Origin: JBBBNV01 sp037137075
GTDB lineage: Bacteria > Bacillota > Bacilli > Paenibacillales > NBRC-103111
Assembly: GCF_037137075.1 (NCBI RefSeq)
Contig: NZ_JBBBNV010000022.1
Span: 1 to 64,000, forward strand
Length of the DNA stretch: 64,000 bases
Reading direction: 5' to 3'
Position numbers and translations under genes: made by a program. The stretch's first letter is position 1. Each line of letters starts with the position of its first letter. Positions 1 through 9,439 of this stretch are shown one piece after another. Below the pieces are notes generated by a model that worked only from the letters and a program-made list of their open reading frames with translations, did not search any database and had not been told where the DNA came from.

Positions 1-20
1 GCACCCTGGCTCGTTTTTTT
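1..20. terminator. Possible half of a terminator hairpin at the window edge
   Basis: The window opens with a GC-rich stretch (positions 1-13) running directly into seven T residues (14-20), which looks like the right arm and T-tract of an intrinsic terminator for a plus-strand unit, or of a bidirectional one. The left arm would lie outside the window, so this cannot be confirmed. Positions 21-154, downstream of polC, show no gene. Confidence 0.25.
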
Positions 21-154
21 ATTCATTCCCTATTTATGGGTTTTATTCTTGTTATTTGCTTCATGATTTCGCCGTGTCCGGGCCCTACAGCGCGGGTCCT
101 TCACATTGATGTTTCCCAGAGGCTGCAACAGAACAGGACAAGCCGTAATACAAT

Positions 155-3100
155 TTAAAATAAGGACAACTGATTCGACTCCGACATTCCCCGGAAGCAT
201 CCCATTCCGCCAAGCAGTTCGATGACCGTCTTACTTGCTTTGGAACGCTGCTGGAAATCTTCAATAGACAAGTAGTCTCCGTCTTCTCTGGCCGCGGCGA
301 TATTCCGGGCGGCATTGTCCCCAATACCTTGCAGGGCAGAGAATGGCGGCACCAGCGCATCTCCGTCCACTTTGAACCGAACGGCGTCAGACCGGTACAA
401 ATCAATCGGCTTGAACCGGAATCCCCTCGCCGTCATTTCCAGCGCCATTTCCAGAATGGAAATCATCGCCTTTTCCTTCGGCAGCGCTTGGAAGCCCTTC
501 TCTTCAATTTCCTTAAGCTTGCGCAAAATCGCGTCATAGCCCTGGCACATCAGCTCGATATCGAAATCCTCAGCCCGCACGGAAAAGTACGTCGCGTAAT
601 ATTCAATCGGATAATAGAGCTTGAAATACGCCGTACGTACAGCTGAAATAACGTACGCCGCCGCATGCGCCTTGGGGAACATGTACTGGATTTTCAAGCA
701 AGAATCGATATACCACTTCGGTACGCCATGCTTGCTCATGTCTTGAATCCATTCTTCCGTCAGCCCTTTTCCTTTGCGGACGCTTTCGGTGATCTTGAAC
801 GCAAGGCCGGCGTCCATTTTGGCTTTGTAAATCAAATACAGCATGATGTCGTCCCGGCAGCCGATAACGGTCTTAATCGTGCAGGTGTTGTTTTTGATCA
901 GCTCCTGCGCATTGCCGAGCCAAACGCCGGTACCGTGAGACAAGCCGGAAATTTGCAGCAAATCCGCAAAGGTCGAAGGCTGTGTTTCTTCCAGCATCTG
1001 ACGCACGAACTTCGTACCCATCTCCGGTACACCGTAGGTCGCCACCGGGGTTCGGATTTGCTCCGGCGTGACATTCAAGGCCTGCGTGGAATTAAACAAA
1101 CTCATAACCTTCTGATCGTTCATCGGAATTGTGGTCGGGTCCACGCCCGTCAAGTCCTGAAGCATCCGCATCATCGTCGGATCATCGTGCCCCAGAATAT
1201 CGAGCTTCAACAAATTTTCGTCAAAGGCGTGGTAGTCAAAATGCGTCGTTTTCCAATCGGCCTTCGTATCATCAGCCGGAAACTGAACCGGGGTTACATC
1301 CTCGACCTCAATATAATCCGGCACAACGACGATGCCGCCCGGATGCTGTCCGGTGCTTCGCTTCACCCCGGTGCATCCTGCCGCAAGACGCGACAGCTCG
1401 GCATTCCGCCATTTCTTTCCATACTCCTCTTCATACTTCTTGACGAAGCCGAATGCGGTCTTCTCAGCCACCGTACCGATGGTACCCGCCCGAAACACGT
1501 TCTTTTCACCAAACAGAACCTTTGTATAGTTGTGGGCTTCCGGCTGATATTCCCCGGAAAAGTTCAAGTCGATATCGGGAACCTTATCCCCTTTAAAGCC
1601 AAGGAACGTTTCAAACGGAATATCCTGCCCTTCCCCCTTCAGCTTGGCTCCGCAATGCGGGCAATCCTTATTCGGCAAGTCGAAGCCGCTAGGAATGCTT
1701 CCGTCCAGAAACCACTCACTGTGCTTGCAGCCATAACAGATATAATGCGGCGGAAGCGGGTTAACCTCGGAAATTCCCAGCATCATTGCAACGACAGAGG
1801 AACCGACCGAGCCCCTTGAACCGACCAGATAGCCGTCTGCATTGGATTTCTTAACCAGACGCTCCGAGATAAGGTACAAGGCCGAGAAGCCTGCTTTAAT
1901 AATCGGAACCAGCTCCCGCTCCAGCCGTTCAGTAATGACCTCAGGCAGCGGATCTCCGTATATGCTCTTGGCCGTCTCATAGCAGGTTGTCCGTATTTCG
2001 TCATCGGCCCCTTCAATAATAGGAAAGAACGCCTTTTTGGGAAAAATATCGAATTCCCCGATTTCATCGGCAACCTTGTTCGTATTGGTGACCACAACCT
2101 CATAGGCCAGCTCTTCACCCAAATATTCAAACTCGCGAAGCATCTCTTTTGTCGTCCGGAAGTGAACATCCGGCTTGCGCTGATCCTTGAGCGGACTGAA
2201 GCCGGTAATGCCAAAAATCGTAATTTCCCGGTTCAGCTTGTCCCGCGGATGTAAATAATGGACATTGCCTGTAGCAACAATCAGCTTGTTTTGCTTTCGC
2301 CCGATTTCACAAATGCGGCGGTTTGCGTCCTCCAGCTGACTCCGTGAGCCGACAAGGCCTTTTTCCACCAAATGCATATTTACATCGATCGGCTGGATTT
2401 CCAAAATATCATAGAACTCCGCAACCTGTTCGGCTTCTTCCTGCGATTTGTTCAGCACCGTTTCATAGAACTCGCCCTTCTCGCAGCCGGAAGCCAAAAT
2501 GAGGCCTTCCCGGTGCTCAATAAGCTTGGTGCGGGGAATACAAGGGACCTTGTTGTAATACTCGGTATGGGATAAGGAAATTAATTTGAATAAGTTCTTT
2601 TTGCCTGTCGCATCCTTAGCATAAATCGTGCAGTGAAACGGACGTGTATTAATCAAGCTCTTGCCGACGTTCTCATTCAACTGATCCAAGACAGTCCAAT
2701 TCCGATCCTTGGCATCCTTGAGCATATGAAACAGAACAAATCCGAGCGCCTTGGAGTCATCTACAGCCCGGTGATGGCTTTCCAGGCTCACCTTGAACCT
2801 GTCGGTCAACGTATTCAAGCGGTGATTTTTAAGTGTCGGATACAGCGTGCGCGCCAGTTCAAGCGTATCCAGCACGGGATTCTCCAGCTCGGGATGTCCG
2901 AGCCGCCTGCAGCTTGCCTGGATGAAGCCCATATCAAAATTCGCGTTATGCGCTACAAGAATGCTGCCTTTGACGAATTCCAAAAATTGAGGCAGCACCT
3001 CTTCCAGCTGGGGCGCACCCTGGACCATTTCATCGGTAATATTCGTTAATTGTGTAATATGATAAGGAATTTTCTCATTCGGATCGACGAAGGTGCCGAA

Positions 3101-4453
3101 CTCTTCAATAATTTTCCCGTCCTGCATTTTGACGCCCGCCAGCTCAATGATCTTGTTGCTGGTTACGGAGAGCCCCGTGGTCTCAATGTCGAACACGACA
3201 TACACGGCGTCCGCAAGGTCAATCGGCTGTGGACGATACACGACCTGCACCGCATCATTTACGACTGCCGCCTCTACGCCGTAGATAACCTTAATGCCGT
3301 GCTTCTTGGCTGCCTTAGCCGCCTCCGGGTAGGCTTGTACATTATAATGATCGGTAATGGCAATGGCCTTGTGCCCCCATTTGGCCGCCATCTTAATGTA
3401 TTCGTCCACCGGGGTAATCCCGTCCATCGTGCTCATGGTTGTATGAAGATGCAGCTCGACCCGCTTCTCCTCAGCATCATCCTTGCGTTCCGAAGGAGGC
3501 AGCACCTCGCACAGATCGGAAGGAATCATCACCAGCTCCGGCACCTGCATAAACCGGTCATACTCGACCCGGCCGCGCACCTTCACCCATTTGCCATTAG
3601 CAAGCAGCTGCAAAATTCTCAAGTCCTCTTTCGTCTTCGCGAACATTTTGAGCGACAAGGAGTCGGAGAAATCCGTCAGATTGTAAGTAAAGAGCGTGCT
3701 GCCATTACGCAGCTCCTTGCTCTCCAAATTGAAGATGGTCCCTTGAATTGTGACCTTCTTCTCCTCGTCCGTGACAGAGCTGATCGGAACAGGCTGATCC
3801 TTAATATCATAGCCGACCACCAGCTTCGTTTCCGCCTCCGGTAAAATCTCCTCTTTCTCCACAGATGCCATCATTTCCTGAATGACAACCCGCTCCTGCT
3901 CCGCGACCTGACGGGCAAACTTTTCAAACTCCTCGGTTCTTGCCGCTCCCGCCGTCAGCTTAACATCATACGTCCGCATGAAGCGGTCGGAGAAAAACTG
4001 TCTCACCCAGCGGTCAATGCTGCGCTTCTTGGCCAATTCAAGGCCGATGTCATCCAATAGGGAAACCGTAATATTATGCTTCTCAATCGTCATCTGAGAT
4101 TTGGAGAGCCAGCCGTTCACGGACACTGCTTCCCGCTGTACCCATTCGACGAGCAGGTTCCAGTATTCCTGTACCAGATCTTCATCCGTTACAGAAAGGG
4201 GGTACTGAATGACAAAGCTGGTGCTCGCGATATGACTAAACTTCGTTGTAATTTGCTGCGTAACGGAACGGTACAAGTCAGCTGGCAGCAGCCTGTCCAG
4301 CACGAAATAAAACGTCCACTGCTTATTCGTGCGGCTGCATTCTACCTTATCTATATAACCGCCTGAAAAAAAAGAACCGACTACGTCGGCCGGAATGTCA
4401 GCCTGCTGCAGCAGCAGCATGAAGCGGTCCTTTTTTTCCGCTAAGTTGCTCAT
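155..4453 (-). CDS. polC: DNA polymerase III alpha subunit, Gram-positive type PolC
   Basis: Replicative DNA polymerase of low-GC Gram-positives, with built-in 3'-5' proofreading; it acts at the replication fork with the beta clamp. The 1432-residue protein has the family order: N-terminal domain, OB fold (about 235-310), PHP domain opening with ELHLHTTMS near 334 and interrupted by a DnaQ-like exonuclease with VFDIETTG near 418, then the polymerase palm with PDIDLNFSGEYQ near 961 and a helix-hairpin-helix/OB C-terminus. The last five residues, QLSLF, match the clamp-binding motif. A zinc-type Cys cluster (CYGC...CPHC) lies near 905-935, as in B. subtilis PolC. The ATG is preceded by AAGGAGG at good spacing. 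It is the last gene of the rseP-proS-polC group. Full length, no anomaly. Confidence 0.98.
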   Translation of the reverse strand: MSNLAEKKDRFMLLLQQADIPADVVGSFFSGGYIDKVECSRTNKQWTFYFVLDRLLPADLYRSVTQQITTKFSHIASTSFVIQYPLSVTDEDLVQEYWNLLVEWVQREAVSVNGWLSKSQMTIEKHNITVSLLDDIGLELAKKRSIDRWVRQFFSDRFMRTYDVKLTAGAARTEEFEKFARQVAEQERVVIQEMMASVEKEEILPEAETKLVVGYDIKDQPVPISSVTDEEKKVTIQGTIFNLESKELRNGSTLFTYNLTDFSDSLSLKMFAKTKEDLRILQLLANGKWVKVRGRVEYDRFMQVPELVMIPSDLCEVLPPSERKDDAEEKRVELHLHTTMSTMDGITPVDEYIKMAAKWGHKAIAITDHYNVQAYPEAAKAAKKHGIKVIYGVEAAVVNDAVQVVYRPQPIDLADAVYVVFDIETTGLSVTSNKIIELAGVKMQDGKIIEEFGTFVDPNEKIPYHITQLTNITDEMVQGAPQLEEVLPQFLEFVKGSILVAHNANFDMGFIQASCRRLGHPELENPVLDTLELARTLYPTLKNHRLNTLTDRFKVSLESHHRAVDDSKALGFVLFHMLKDAKDRNWTVLDQLNENVGKSLINTRPFHCTIYAKDATGKKNLFKLISLSHTEYYNKVPCIPRTKLIEHREGLILASGCEKGEFYETVLNKSQEEAEQVAEFYDILEIQPIDVNMHLVEKGLVGSRSQLEDANRRICEIGRKQNKLIVATGNVHYLHPRDKLNREITIFGITGFSPLKDQRKPDVHFRTTKEMLREFEYLGEELAYEVVVTNTNKVADEIGEFDIFPKKAFFPIIEGADDEIRTTCYETAKSIYGDPLPEVITERLERELVPIIKAGFSALYLISERLVKKSNADGYLVGSRGSVGSSVVAMMLGISEVNPLPPHYICYGCKHSEWFLDGSIPSGFDLPNKDCPHCGAKLKGEGQDIPFETFLGFKGDKVPDIDLNFSGEYQPEAHNYTKVLFGEKNVFRAGTIGTVAEKTAFGFVKKYEEEYGKKWRNAELSRLAAGCTGVKRSTGQHPGGIVVVPDYIEVEDVTPVQFPADDTKADWKTTHFDYHAFDENLLKLDILGHDDPTMMRMLQDLTGVDPTTIPMNDQKVMSLFNSTQALNVTPEQIRTPVATYGVPEMGTKFVRQMLEETQPSTFADLLQISGLSHGTGVWLGNAQELIKNNTCTIKTVIGCRDDIMLYLIYKAKMDAGLAFKITESVRKGKGLTEEWIQDMSKHGVPKWYIDSCLKIQYMFPKAHAAAYVISAVRTAYFKLYYPIEYYATYFSVRAEDFDIELMCQGYDAILRKLKEIEEKGFQALPKEKAMISILEMALEMTARGFRFKPIDLYRSDAVRFKVDGDALVPPFSALQGIGDNAARNIAAAREDGDYLSIEDFQQRSKASKTVIELLGGMGCFRGMSESNQLSLF

Positions 4454-4504
4454 GAAGTTTCCTCCTTGAGTGGCTCGTAGCGTATTTTATTCATCTGCAT
4501 CCTG

Positions 4505-5950
4505 CTAGTACGATTTCCCGAATACGACTGTGTGCTCGGCTTTCTCCCCGCATACAAGGCACGTATGCTTCGTTTCCTTCGGCTCAAACGGAATGTTACG
4601 GCTGGTTGCGCCTGTTTCGTCCTTAACCTGCTTCTCGCACGCGGCGGAACCGCACCATCCTGCGAGAACAAAACCGCGTTCTGCTTCAAGCCGGGCTTTC
4701 ATTTCATCCAGTGTATCGACAACGGACAAGTGGGATTCCAGGAACGCCTTGGCATTGTCATACATGCGCTGGTGAACCTCCACCAGAAGCTTCTCGATTT
4801 CTTCCACAATATTGTCTGCCGCTACGATGCGCTTCTGTCCGTCTACACGGGCTACAAGCACGACCTGACCATTTTCAAGGTCACGAGGCCCAAGCTCGAC
4901 CCGAATCGGAACGCCGCGCATCTCGTATTCATTGAATTTCCAGCCCGGACTTTGGTCGCGGTCATCCACCTTCACGCGAATGCCGGCTTTTTTAAGCTGA
5001 CTGAACAGTTCGTCAACCTTGGCAATAACCTGCTCCCGTGTTTTCGGCGGCCCGATTGGAATCATGACCACTTGAGTCGGAGCGACCTTCGGCGGCAAAA
5101 TAAGTCCGCGATCATCGCCATGGGTCATAATCAGCGCACCGATAAGACGGGTGCTGACGCCCCATGAGGTTGTGTGAACGTATTGCTGCGTATTCTCACG
5201 ATCCAGGAACTTGATGTCGAAGGCTTGTGCAAAATTCGTCCCCAAATAGTGAGAGGTGCCCGCTTGTACCGCTTTGCCGTCTTTCATCATCGCTTCAATG
5301 GAATACGTGTCCACCGCGCCGGCGAATTTCTCGGAAGGGGTCTTCTGACCGACAATGACCGGCAGCGCCAGCACATTCTCTGCGAATTCACGGTACGTTT
5401 CCAGCATCAGCATCGTTTCCTTGCGCGCATCCGCTTCGTCCTCGTGGGCTGTGTGGCCCTCCTGCCATAAAAACTCTGTTGTACGCAGGAACGGCATCGT
5501 CCGTTTCTCCCAGCGAACTACGTTCGCCCATTGGTTAATCAGTAGCGGCAAATCCCGATAGGATTGAATCCAGTTTTCGTACATGTACCCGATCATGGTT
5601 TCGGAGGTCGGACGAATCGCCAGGCGCTCCTCCAGCTTTTCACCAGCCGCTTCGGTTACCCATGGCAGCTCCGGATTAAAGCCCTCCACATGCTCTTTTT
5701 CCTTTTGGAAAAAGCTCTCCGGAATAAACAAAGGGAAATAAGCATTCCGATGTCCCGTTTCTTTAAAGCGCGCATCGAGCTGGCGTTGAATCAGCTCCCA
5801 AATCTCATAGCCGTCCGGACGAAATACGATGCAGCCCCGGACCGGGGAATAGCTCATCAGCTCGGCCTTGCTAATTACATCGATATACCAACGGGAGAAA
5901 TCCTCCTGCTGGGGGGTAATTTCCTTAACAAACTGTTTCTCCTTCGACAT
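4505..5950 (-). CDS. proS: Prolyl-tRNA synthetase, short archaeal/eukaryotic-type (ProS type 3)
   Basis: Charges tRNA-Pro with proline in the cytoplasm. The protein has 481 residues. It begins directly with the class II core (FSRWYIDVISKAELM, then RGCIVFRPDGYEIWE), has RPTSETMIGYMYENWIQSYRDLP and RTTEFLWQEGHTAH, and ends in the anticodon-binding region plus a Cys-containing C-terminal domain (CGSAACE, CLVCGEKA) finishing in Tyr. This is the architecture of the ProRS class shared with archaea and eukaryotes. The bacterial ProRS usual at this spot in Bacillus is about 565 residues with an inserted editing domain, and no such insertion is present here. It lies between rseP and polC with short gaps. 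AGGAGG lies 12 bases before the ATG. Confidence 0.95.
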   Translation of the reverse strand: MSKEKQFVKEITPQQEDFSRWYIDVISKAELMSYSPVRGCIVFRPDGYEIWELIQRQLDARFKETGHRNAYFPLFIPESFFQKEKEHVEGFNPELPWVTEAAGEKLEERLAIRPTSETMIGYMYENWIQSYRDLPLLINQWANVVRWEKRTMPFLRTTEFLWQEGHTAHEDEADARKETMLMLETYREFAENVLALPVIVGQKTPSEKFAGAVDTYSIEAMMKDGKAVQAGTSHYLGTNFAQAFDIKFLDRENTQQYVHTTSWGVSTRLIGALIMTHGDDRGLILPPKVAPTQVVMIPIGPPKTREQVIAKVDELFSQLKKAGIRVKVDDRDQSPGWKFNEYEMRGVPIRVELGPRDLENGQVVLVARVDGQKRIVAADNIVEEIEKLLVEVHQRMYDNAKAFLESHLSVVDTLDEMKARLEAERGFVLAGWCGSAACEKQVKDETGATSRNIPFEPKETKHTCLVCGEKAEHTVVFGKSY

Positions 5951-5971
5951 CTCGGCGAGTTCCTCCTACCC

Positions 5972-7228
5972 TTACCCTCGAATTAACTGCAATATATCAT
6001 TATAAGTTACAGCAATCATCAACAGCATCAGCATCGCAAAGCCGATAAAATGAACCATGCTTTCCCGGTTCGGATCAACCGGCTTGCCCCGTATTGCTTC
6101 AAAAATCAAAAAGAGTATACGGCTTCCGTCCAGCGCCGGAAACGGCAGCAGGTTAAACATCCCCAGATACAAGCTCATAATAGCCGCCCAGAAAATATAT
6201 TGCGGCAATCCTGCACTGGCATGCTCGCCGGTGACTTGAATAATCTTAACCGGCCCGCCTAAATCCTCCATCTTGAATTGACCAAGAACAAGCATTTTGA
6301 AGCCCTGCAAAATATTTCGAGCGGCGTCCGACATCGTGCTCCAGCCAATGCTGATTGCATCGCCAAACGATGCGCTGCGCTTGTCTGATATCAGTCTGAC
6401 CCCGACCAGTATCGTACCATTATTGTTGGTCGGTGTAACCTCCAATTTAACTTCCTTACCGGCGCGGTCCACCACCCACTGCATTTTTTTATCCGGCGAA
6501 GCTTGAATTAGATTGATCAGCGGTCTGCTGCTCGAGCCTATCGTTGTGTTATCCACCTGCTTGATAATATCTCCTGCAAGCAAGCCGGCTTTCTGTGCAG
6601 GTGAATCGGCTTCCACTCCATCGATTTTGACATTCTGAGCCACACCTGTCAAAAAAACGACCGTAACAAACAGCACAAAAGCCAGCACAAAGTTCATAAA
6701 CGGTCCGGCGAAAATCGCCAGCGCACGCTGTCCTACCGTCTTGCTGCCGAACTGGCGGTCCAACGGGGCAATCTGGTTTTCCTTCTCTCTGGCAACCATC
6801 ATGGCCTGCGGATGAACAGAATAGTGCTCTACTGCACCGTCATGTTCAATTTCCAGACGCAGCGCTTCTTCAATATCAATAAATTGAACCGTACCGATTA
6901 CCAGATCCGTCCGGTTTTCCAGCCGATCTAGCACTAAATGCGTCACCGTCCGGCCGTCCAGCCGAATACCGATCGTTTGGCCTGGCTGAATTTGTACGAT
7001 TTCCGGGTCCTCTCCCGCCATCCGGACAAAGCCGCCTATCGGGAGAAGCCGCAGGGTATAGCGTGTTTCGCCGCGTTTAAACGAGAAGAGCTTGGGACCA
7101 AAGCCAATCGCAAATTCCCTTACGAGAATGCCTGCCCGTTTGGCAAAGTAAAAATGCCCCCACTCATGTATCGTCACCAGCACAAAGAAAAACAAGATGA
7201 TTTGAAAAATCACTTGGGGTGTAAACAA
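5972..7228 (-). CDS. rseP: Site-2 intramembrane zinc metalloprotease RseP (RasP-like)
   Basis: Membrane protease that cuts transmembrane segments of anti-sigma factors and leftover signal peptides. The 418-residue protein has the zinc motif HEWGH at 21-25 in the first membrane helix, one PDZ domain around 195-270 (DSPAQKAGLLAGDIIKQV), and the second metal-ligand motif in a late helix (FNLLPFPALDGSR). It starts at TTG, with AGGAGG eight bases upstream; no better start exists. It is located between dxr and proS, as in B. subtilis (dxr-rasP-proS-polC). Roughly 180 bases carrying a terminator separate it from dxr, so it may depend on readthrough or its own promoter. Confidence 0.95.
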   Translation of the reverse strand: MFTPQVIFQIILFFFVLVTIHEWGHFYFAKRAGILVREFAIGFGPKLFSFKRGETRYTLRLLPIGGFVRMAGEDPEIVQIQPGQTIGIRLDGRTVTHLVLDRLENRTDLVIGTVQFIDIEEALRLEIEHDGAVEHYSVHPQAMMVAREKENQIAPLDRQFGSKTVGQRALAIFAGPFMNFVLAFVLFVTVVFLTGVAQNVKIDGVEADSPAQKAGLLAGDIIKQVDNTTIGSSSRPLINLIQASPDKKMQWVVDRAGKEVKLEVTPTNNNGTILVGVRLISDKRSASFGDAISIGWSTMSDAARNILQGFKMLVLGQFKMEDLGGPVKIIQVTGEHASAGLPQYIFWAAIMSLYLGMFNLLPFPALDGSRILFLIFEAIRGKPVDPNRESMVHFIGFAMLMLLMIAVTYNDILQLIRG

Positions 7229-7355
7229 GGTCGGTTCCTCCTAACTGGCTCCGAAAAAGGTTGTGTCCTTAGATTATCACTTTTCATTATTCATTTACAA
7301 GCTCGAAAGACACCTCGTTCGTTCGGAAAGCAACCCTGTCTTTTCTATTTCAGCG

Positions 7356-7396
7356 AAAAAATGCCGAGCGGATTTCACAACGTTCCGCAAGGCATT
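7356..7396 (-). terminator. Intrinsic terminator after dxr
   Basis: On the minus strand an AATGCC...GGCATT stem with an inner GCGGA...TCCGC stem runs into TTTTTC, 15 bases after the dxr stop. It occupies the 182-base dxr-rseP gap, of which the rest shows no gene. Confidence 0.8.
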
Positions 7397-7410
7397 CAAG
7401 CGTTTCTTCC

Positions 7411-8556
7411 TTACAATGACCAGCTCTGAGCTGCAGCCCGCGCCCATTGGTCCGCTTCGAGAATCGTATGCAGATCTGGATTCGACAGCACCTCATGCCG
7501 CTCCAATACCGCTGCTATAACATCCTCGATCTCCAAAAAAGCAATCTCTCCTTTTAAAAAGCGTGCCACAGCAACTTCATTGGCAGCATTGAAAACAGCC
7601 GGGGCGGTTCCGCCGAGACGCCCGCTTTCATAGGCCATTCGTATACACGGATAACGCATTTCGTCCATTTCCCTAAATTGTAGTGTTCCGATCCGGGCCA
7701 AATTCAGCTTTTCCGCTTCAAACGAAGCACGCCTCGGATACGTAAGCGCATATTGAATAGGAACTCTCATATCCGGCGTGCCCAATTGGGCCATTACACT
7801 GCCATCCACGAATTCAACCATGGAATGAACGATGCTCTGCGGATGTATCAGCACTTCGATTTGATCGTAGGAAACATCGAACAGCCAATGGGCTTCAATA
7901 ACCTCCAGCCCTTTATTGGCCATTGTAGCCGAATCAATGGTGATTTTGGCGCCCATCGCCCAGTTCGGATGCTGCAGCGCTTGCTCAACCGTAACGCAGG
8001 CCAACTCCTCCCGGCTGCGATCACGAAATGATCCGCCTGAAGCAGTCAAAATAATTTTGCTCAGTTCGGCACGGTTTTCCCCGTTCAGGCATTGAAATAT
8101 GGCCGAATGCTCGCTATCAATCGGAAGCAGGCTCACTCCGAATTTTTTGGCTTGCTCCGACACTAGATGCCCTGCACTAACCAAGGTCTCCTTATTCGCA
8201 AGACCAATGTGCTTTCCGGCTTCAATCGCCGCAAGCGTCGGTTTAAGCCCTTGACTGCCGACAAGCGCCGTAACGACAAGCTCCGCTTCATTCCCGGCGG
8301 CCACAGCAAGCAGCCCTTCCTGTCCATAAAGCACCTTGACGGAATCGGGGGCCTCCGCCTTCACCTTCTCCGCCAGCTCTTTGGTAGCCACGGAAACCAG
8401 CTTCGGCCGAAACTGCCGGATCTGCTCCAGCAGCAGTGAAATATTCGTCCCTGCAGAGAGGGCTTCAACTGTGTACTGTTCCGGACAACGGGACAGCACA
8501 TCAAGTGTTTGTGTACCAATAGAACCGGTCGATCCCAAAATCGAAATCCGTTTCAC
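7411..8556 (-). CDS. dxr: 1-deoxy-D-xylulose-5-phosphate reductoisomerase (IspC)
   Basis: Second step of the MEP isoprenoid pathway: rearranges and reduces DXP to 2-C-methyl-D-erythritol 4-phosphate with NADPH and a divalent metal. It supplies the precursor used by the neighbouring uppS. From the GTG chosen here the protein has 381 residues: NADPH-binding GSTGSIGTQTLDV at the N-terminus, metal-site region SEHSAIFQCL, SGGSFRDR, and HPNWAMGAKITIDSATMANKGLEVIEA, all intact. The GTG at 8556 is preceded by AGGAGG at six bases; an in-frame ATG at 8571 has no SD and overlaps that sequence. A terminator follows. Confidence 0.96.
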   Translation of the reverse strand: MKRISILGSTGSIGTQTLDVLSRCPEQYTVEALSAGTNISLLLEQIRQFRPKLVSVATKELAEKVKAEAPDSVKVLYGQEGLLAVAAGNEAELVVTALVGSQGLKPTLAAIEAGKHIGLANKETLVSAGHLVSEQAKKFGVSLLPIDSEHSAIFQCLNGENRAELSKIILTASGGSFRDRSREELACVTVEQALQHPNWAMGAKITIDSATMANKGLEVIEAHWLFDVSYDQIEVLIHPQSIVHSMVEFVDGSVMAQLGTPDMRVPIQYALTYPRRASFEAEKLNLARIGTLQFREMDEMRYPCIRMAYESGRLGGTAPAVFNAANEVAVARFLKGEIAFLEIEDVIAAVLERHEVLSNPDLHTILEADQWARAAAQSWSL

Positions 8557-8612
8557 CCAAACCCTCCTCATGCTTGTAAAGCGACTGGCTTTCTCATCAT
8601 TTCCTATCCGGC

Positions 8613-9407
8613 TTATGATCCGGGCAGTAAAAATAACAAATGAAGAAATGGAAATACGACCATCCAGCTGTCACACCGATCCAGTACTCCTCCGTGCCCT
8701 GGAAGAAGGGTTCCTGTATCCTTAACATCCCGAATACGTTTGTAGGCCGATTGGATCAAATCTCCAAACTGTCCGACTACCGCAATCACGATGCCTAAAA
8801 CAACTGCTTTTCCATAAGAAACGATCTCCGGGAAAAAATACGCGAAAAGAAGTGCTGCTACGACGGACCAAACTACGCCGCCGAGAGAGCCTTCGATTGT
8901 TTTGTTGGGGCTAATCTCCGGCCAAAGCTTCGTTCTGCCAATCGCTTTACCACTGAAATACGCGCCGGAATCCGAGCTCCATACGCAGACGAACACGAAC
9001 AGCGTCCAGAACAGCCCGTGCTCCATAGTCCGGGTTGTAATCATGTAGGAAAACCCGAGCCCTATGTAAACGACCCCGGCAAATAACAGCGCTGCGTGAT
9101 CCAGCGTCGTGCGGTTTTTGGAAATTACAGTCCATCCGAGCAGCAAAAACAAAAGCAGCCATACAAAAGAAAGAAACTGGACCTCGCCAAGTCCCATCAA
9201 GGACCACGGAATAACCATCAGCAGCAGTACAACGGCGCCAATCCATACGACAGGATTTTTACGGGACATCCGATTTAATTTGACATATTCCAAGTATCCG
9301 ATGAAGGCCAGTATGCTCATCATGAACGCAAACGTCCAATTACTAATATACAGTAAAGCTAGAAACACCGCGCCGGCGATCACGCCCGTTATAATTCGTT
9401 GTTTCAA
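8613..9407 (-). CDS. cdsA: Phosphatidate cytidylyltransferase (CDP-diglyceride synthase)
   Basis: Integral membrane enzyme making CDP-diacylglycerol from phosphatidate and CTP, the branch point for membrane phospholipids. The 264-residue protein is almost entirely membrane helices. It carries the CDP-DAG synthase signature near the C-terminus (SAYKRIRDVKDTGTLLPGHGG, then LDRCDS). It starts at TTG with GGAGGAG seven bases upstream. It lies between uppS and dxr in the standard order frr-uppS-cdsA-dxr. Confidence 0.95.
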   Translation of the reverse strand: MKQRIITGVIAGAVFLALLYISNWTFAFMMSILAFIGYLEYVKLNRMSRKNPVVWIGAVVLLLMVIPWSLMGLGEVQFLSFVWLLLFLLLGWTVISKNRTTLDHAALLFAGVVYIGLGFSYMITTRTMEHGLFWTLFVFVCVWSSDSGAYFSGKAIGRTKLWPEISPNKTIEGSLGGVVWSVVAALLFAYFFPEIVSYGKAVVLGIVIAVVGQFGDLIQSAYKRIRDVKDTGTLLPGHGGVLDRCDSWMVVFPFLHLLFLLPGS

Positions 9408-9439
9408 CGGTCACTCCTCCATGCCACGCAGCCTGCAGA

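Noticed and set aside
665..1819. Plus-strand open frame of 384 codons opposite polC
   Set aside because: Arg/His-rich shadow of the polymerase domain of polC with no domain features.
5951..5971. T-box leader for proS
   Set aside because: Only 21 bases separate rseP and proS, too short for a T-box.
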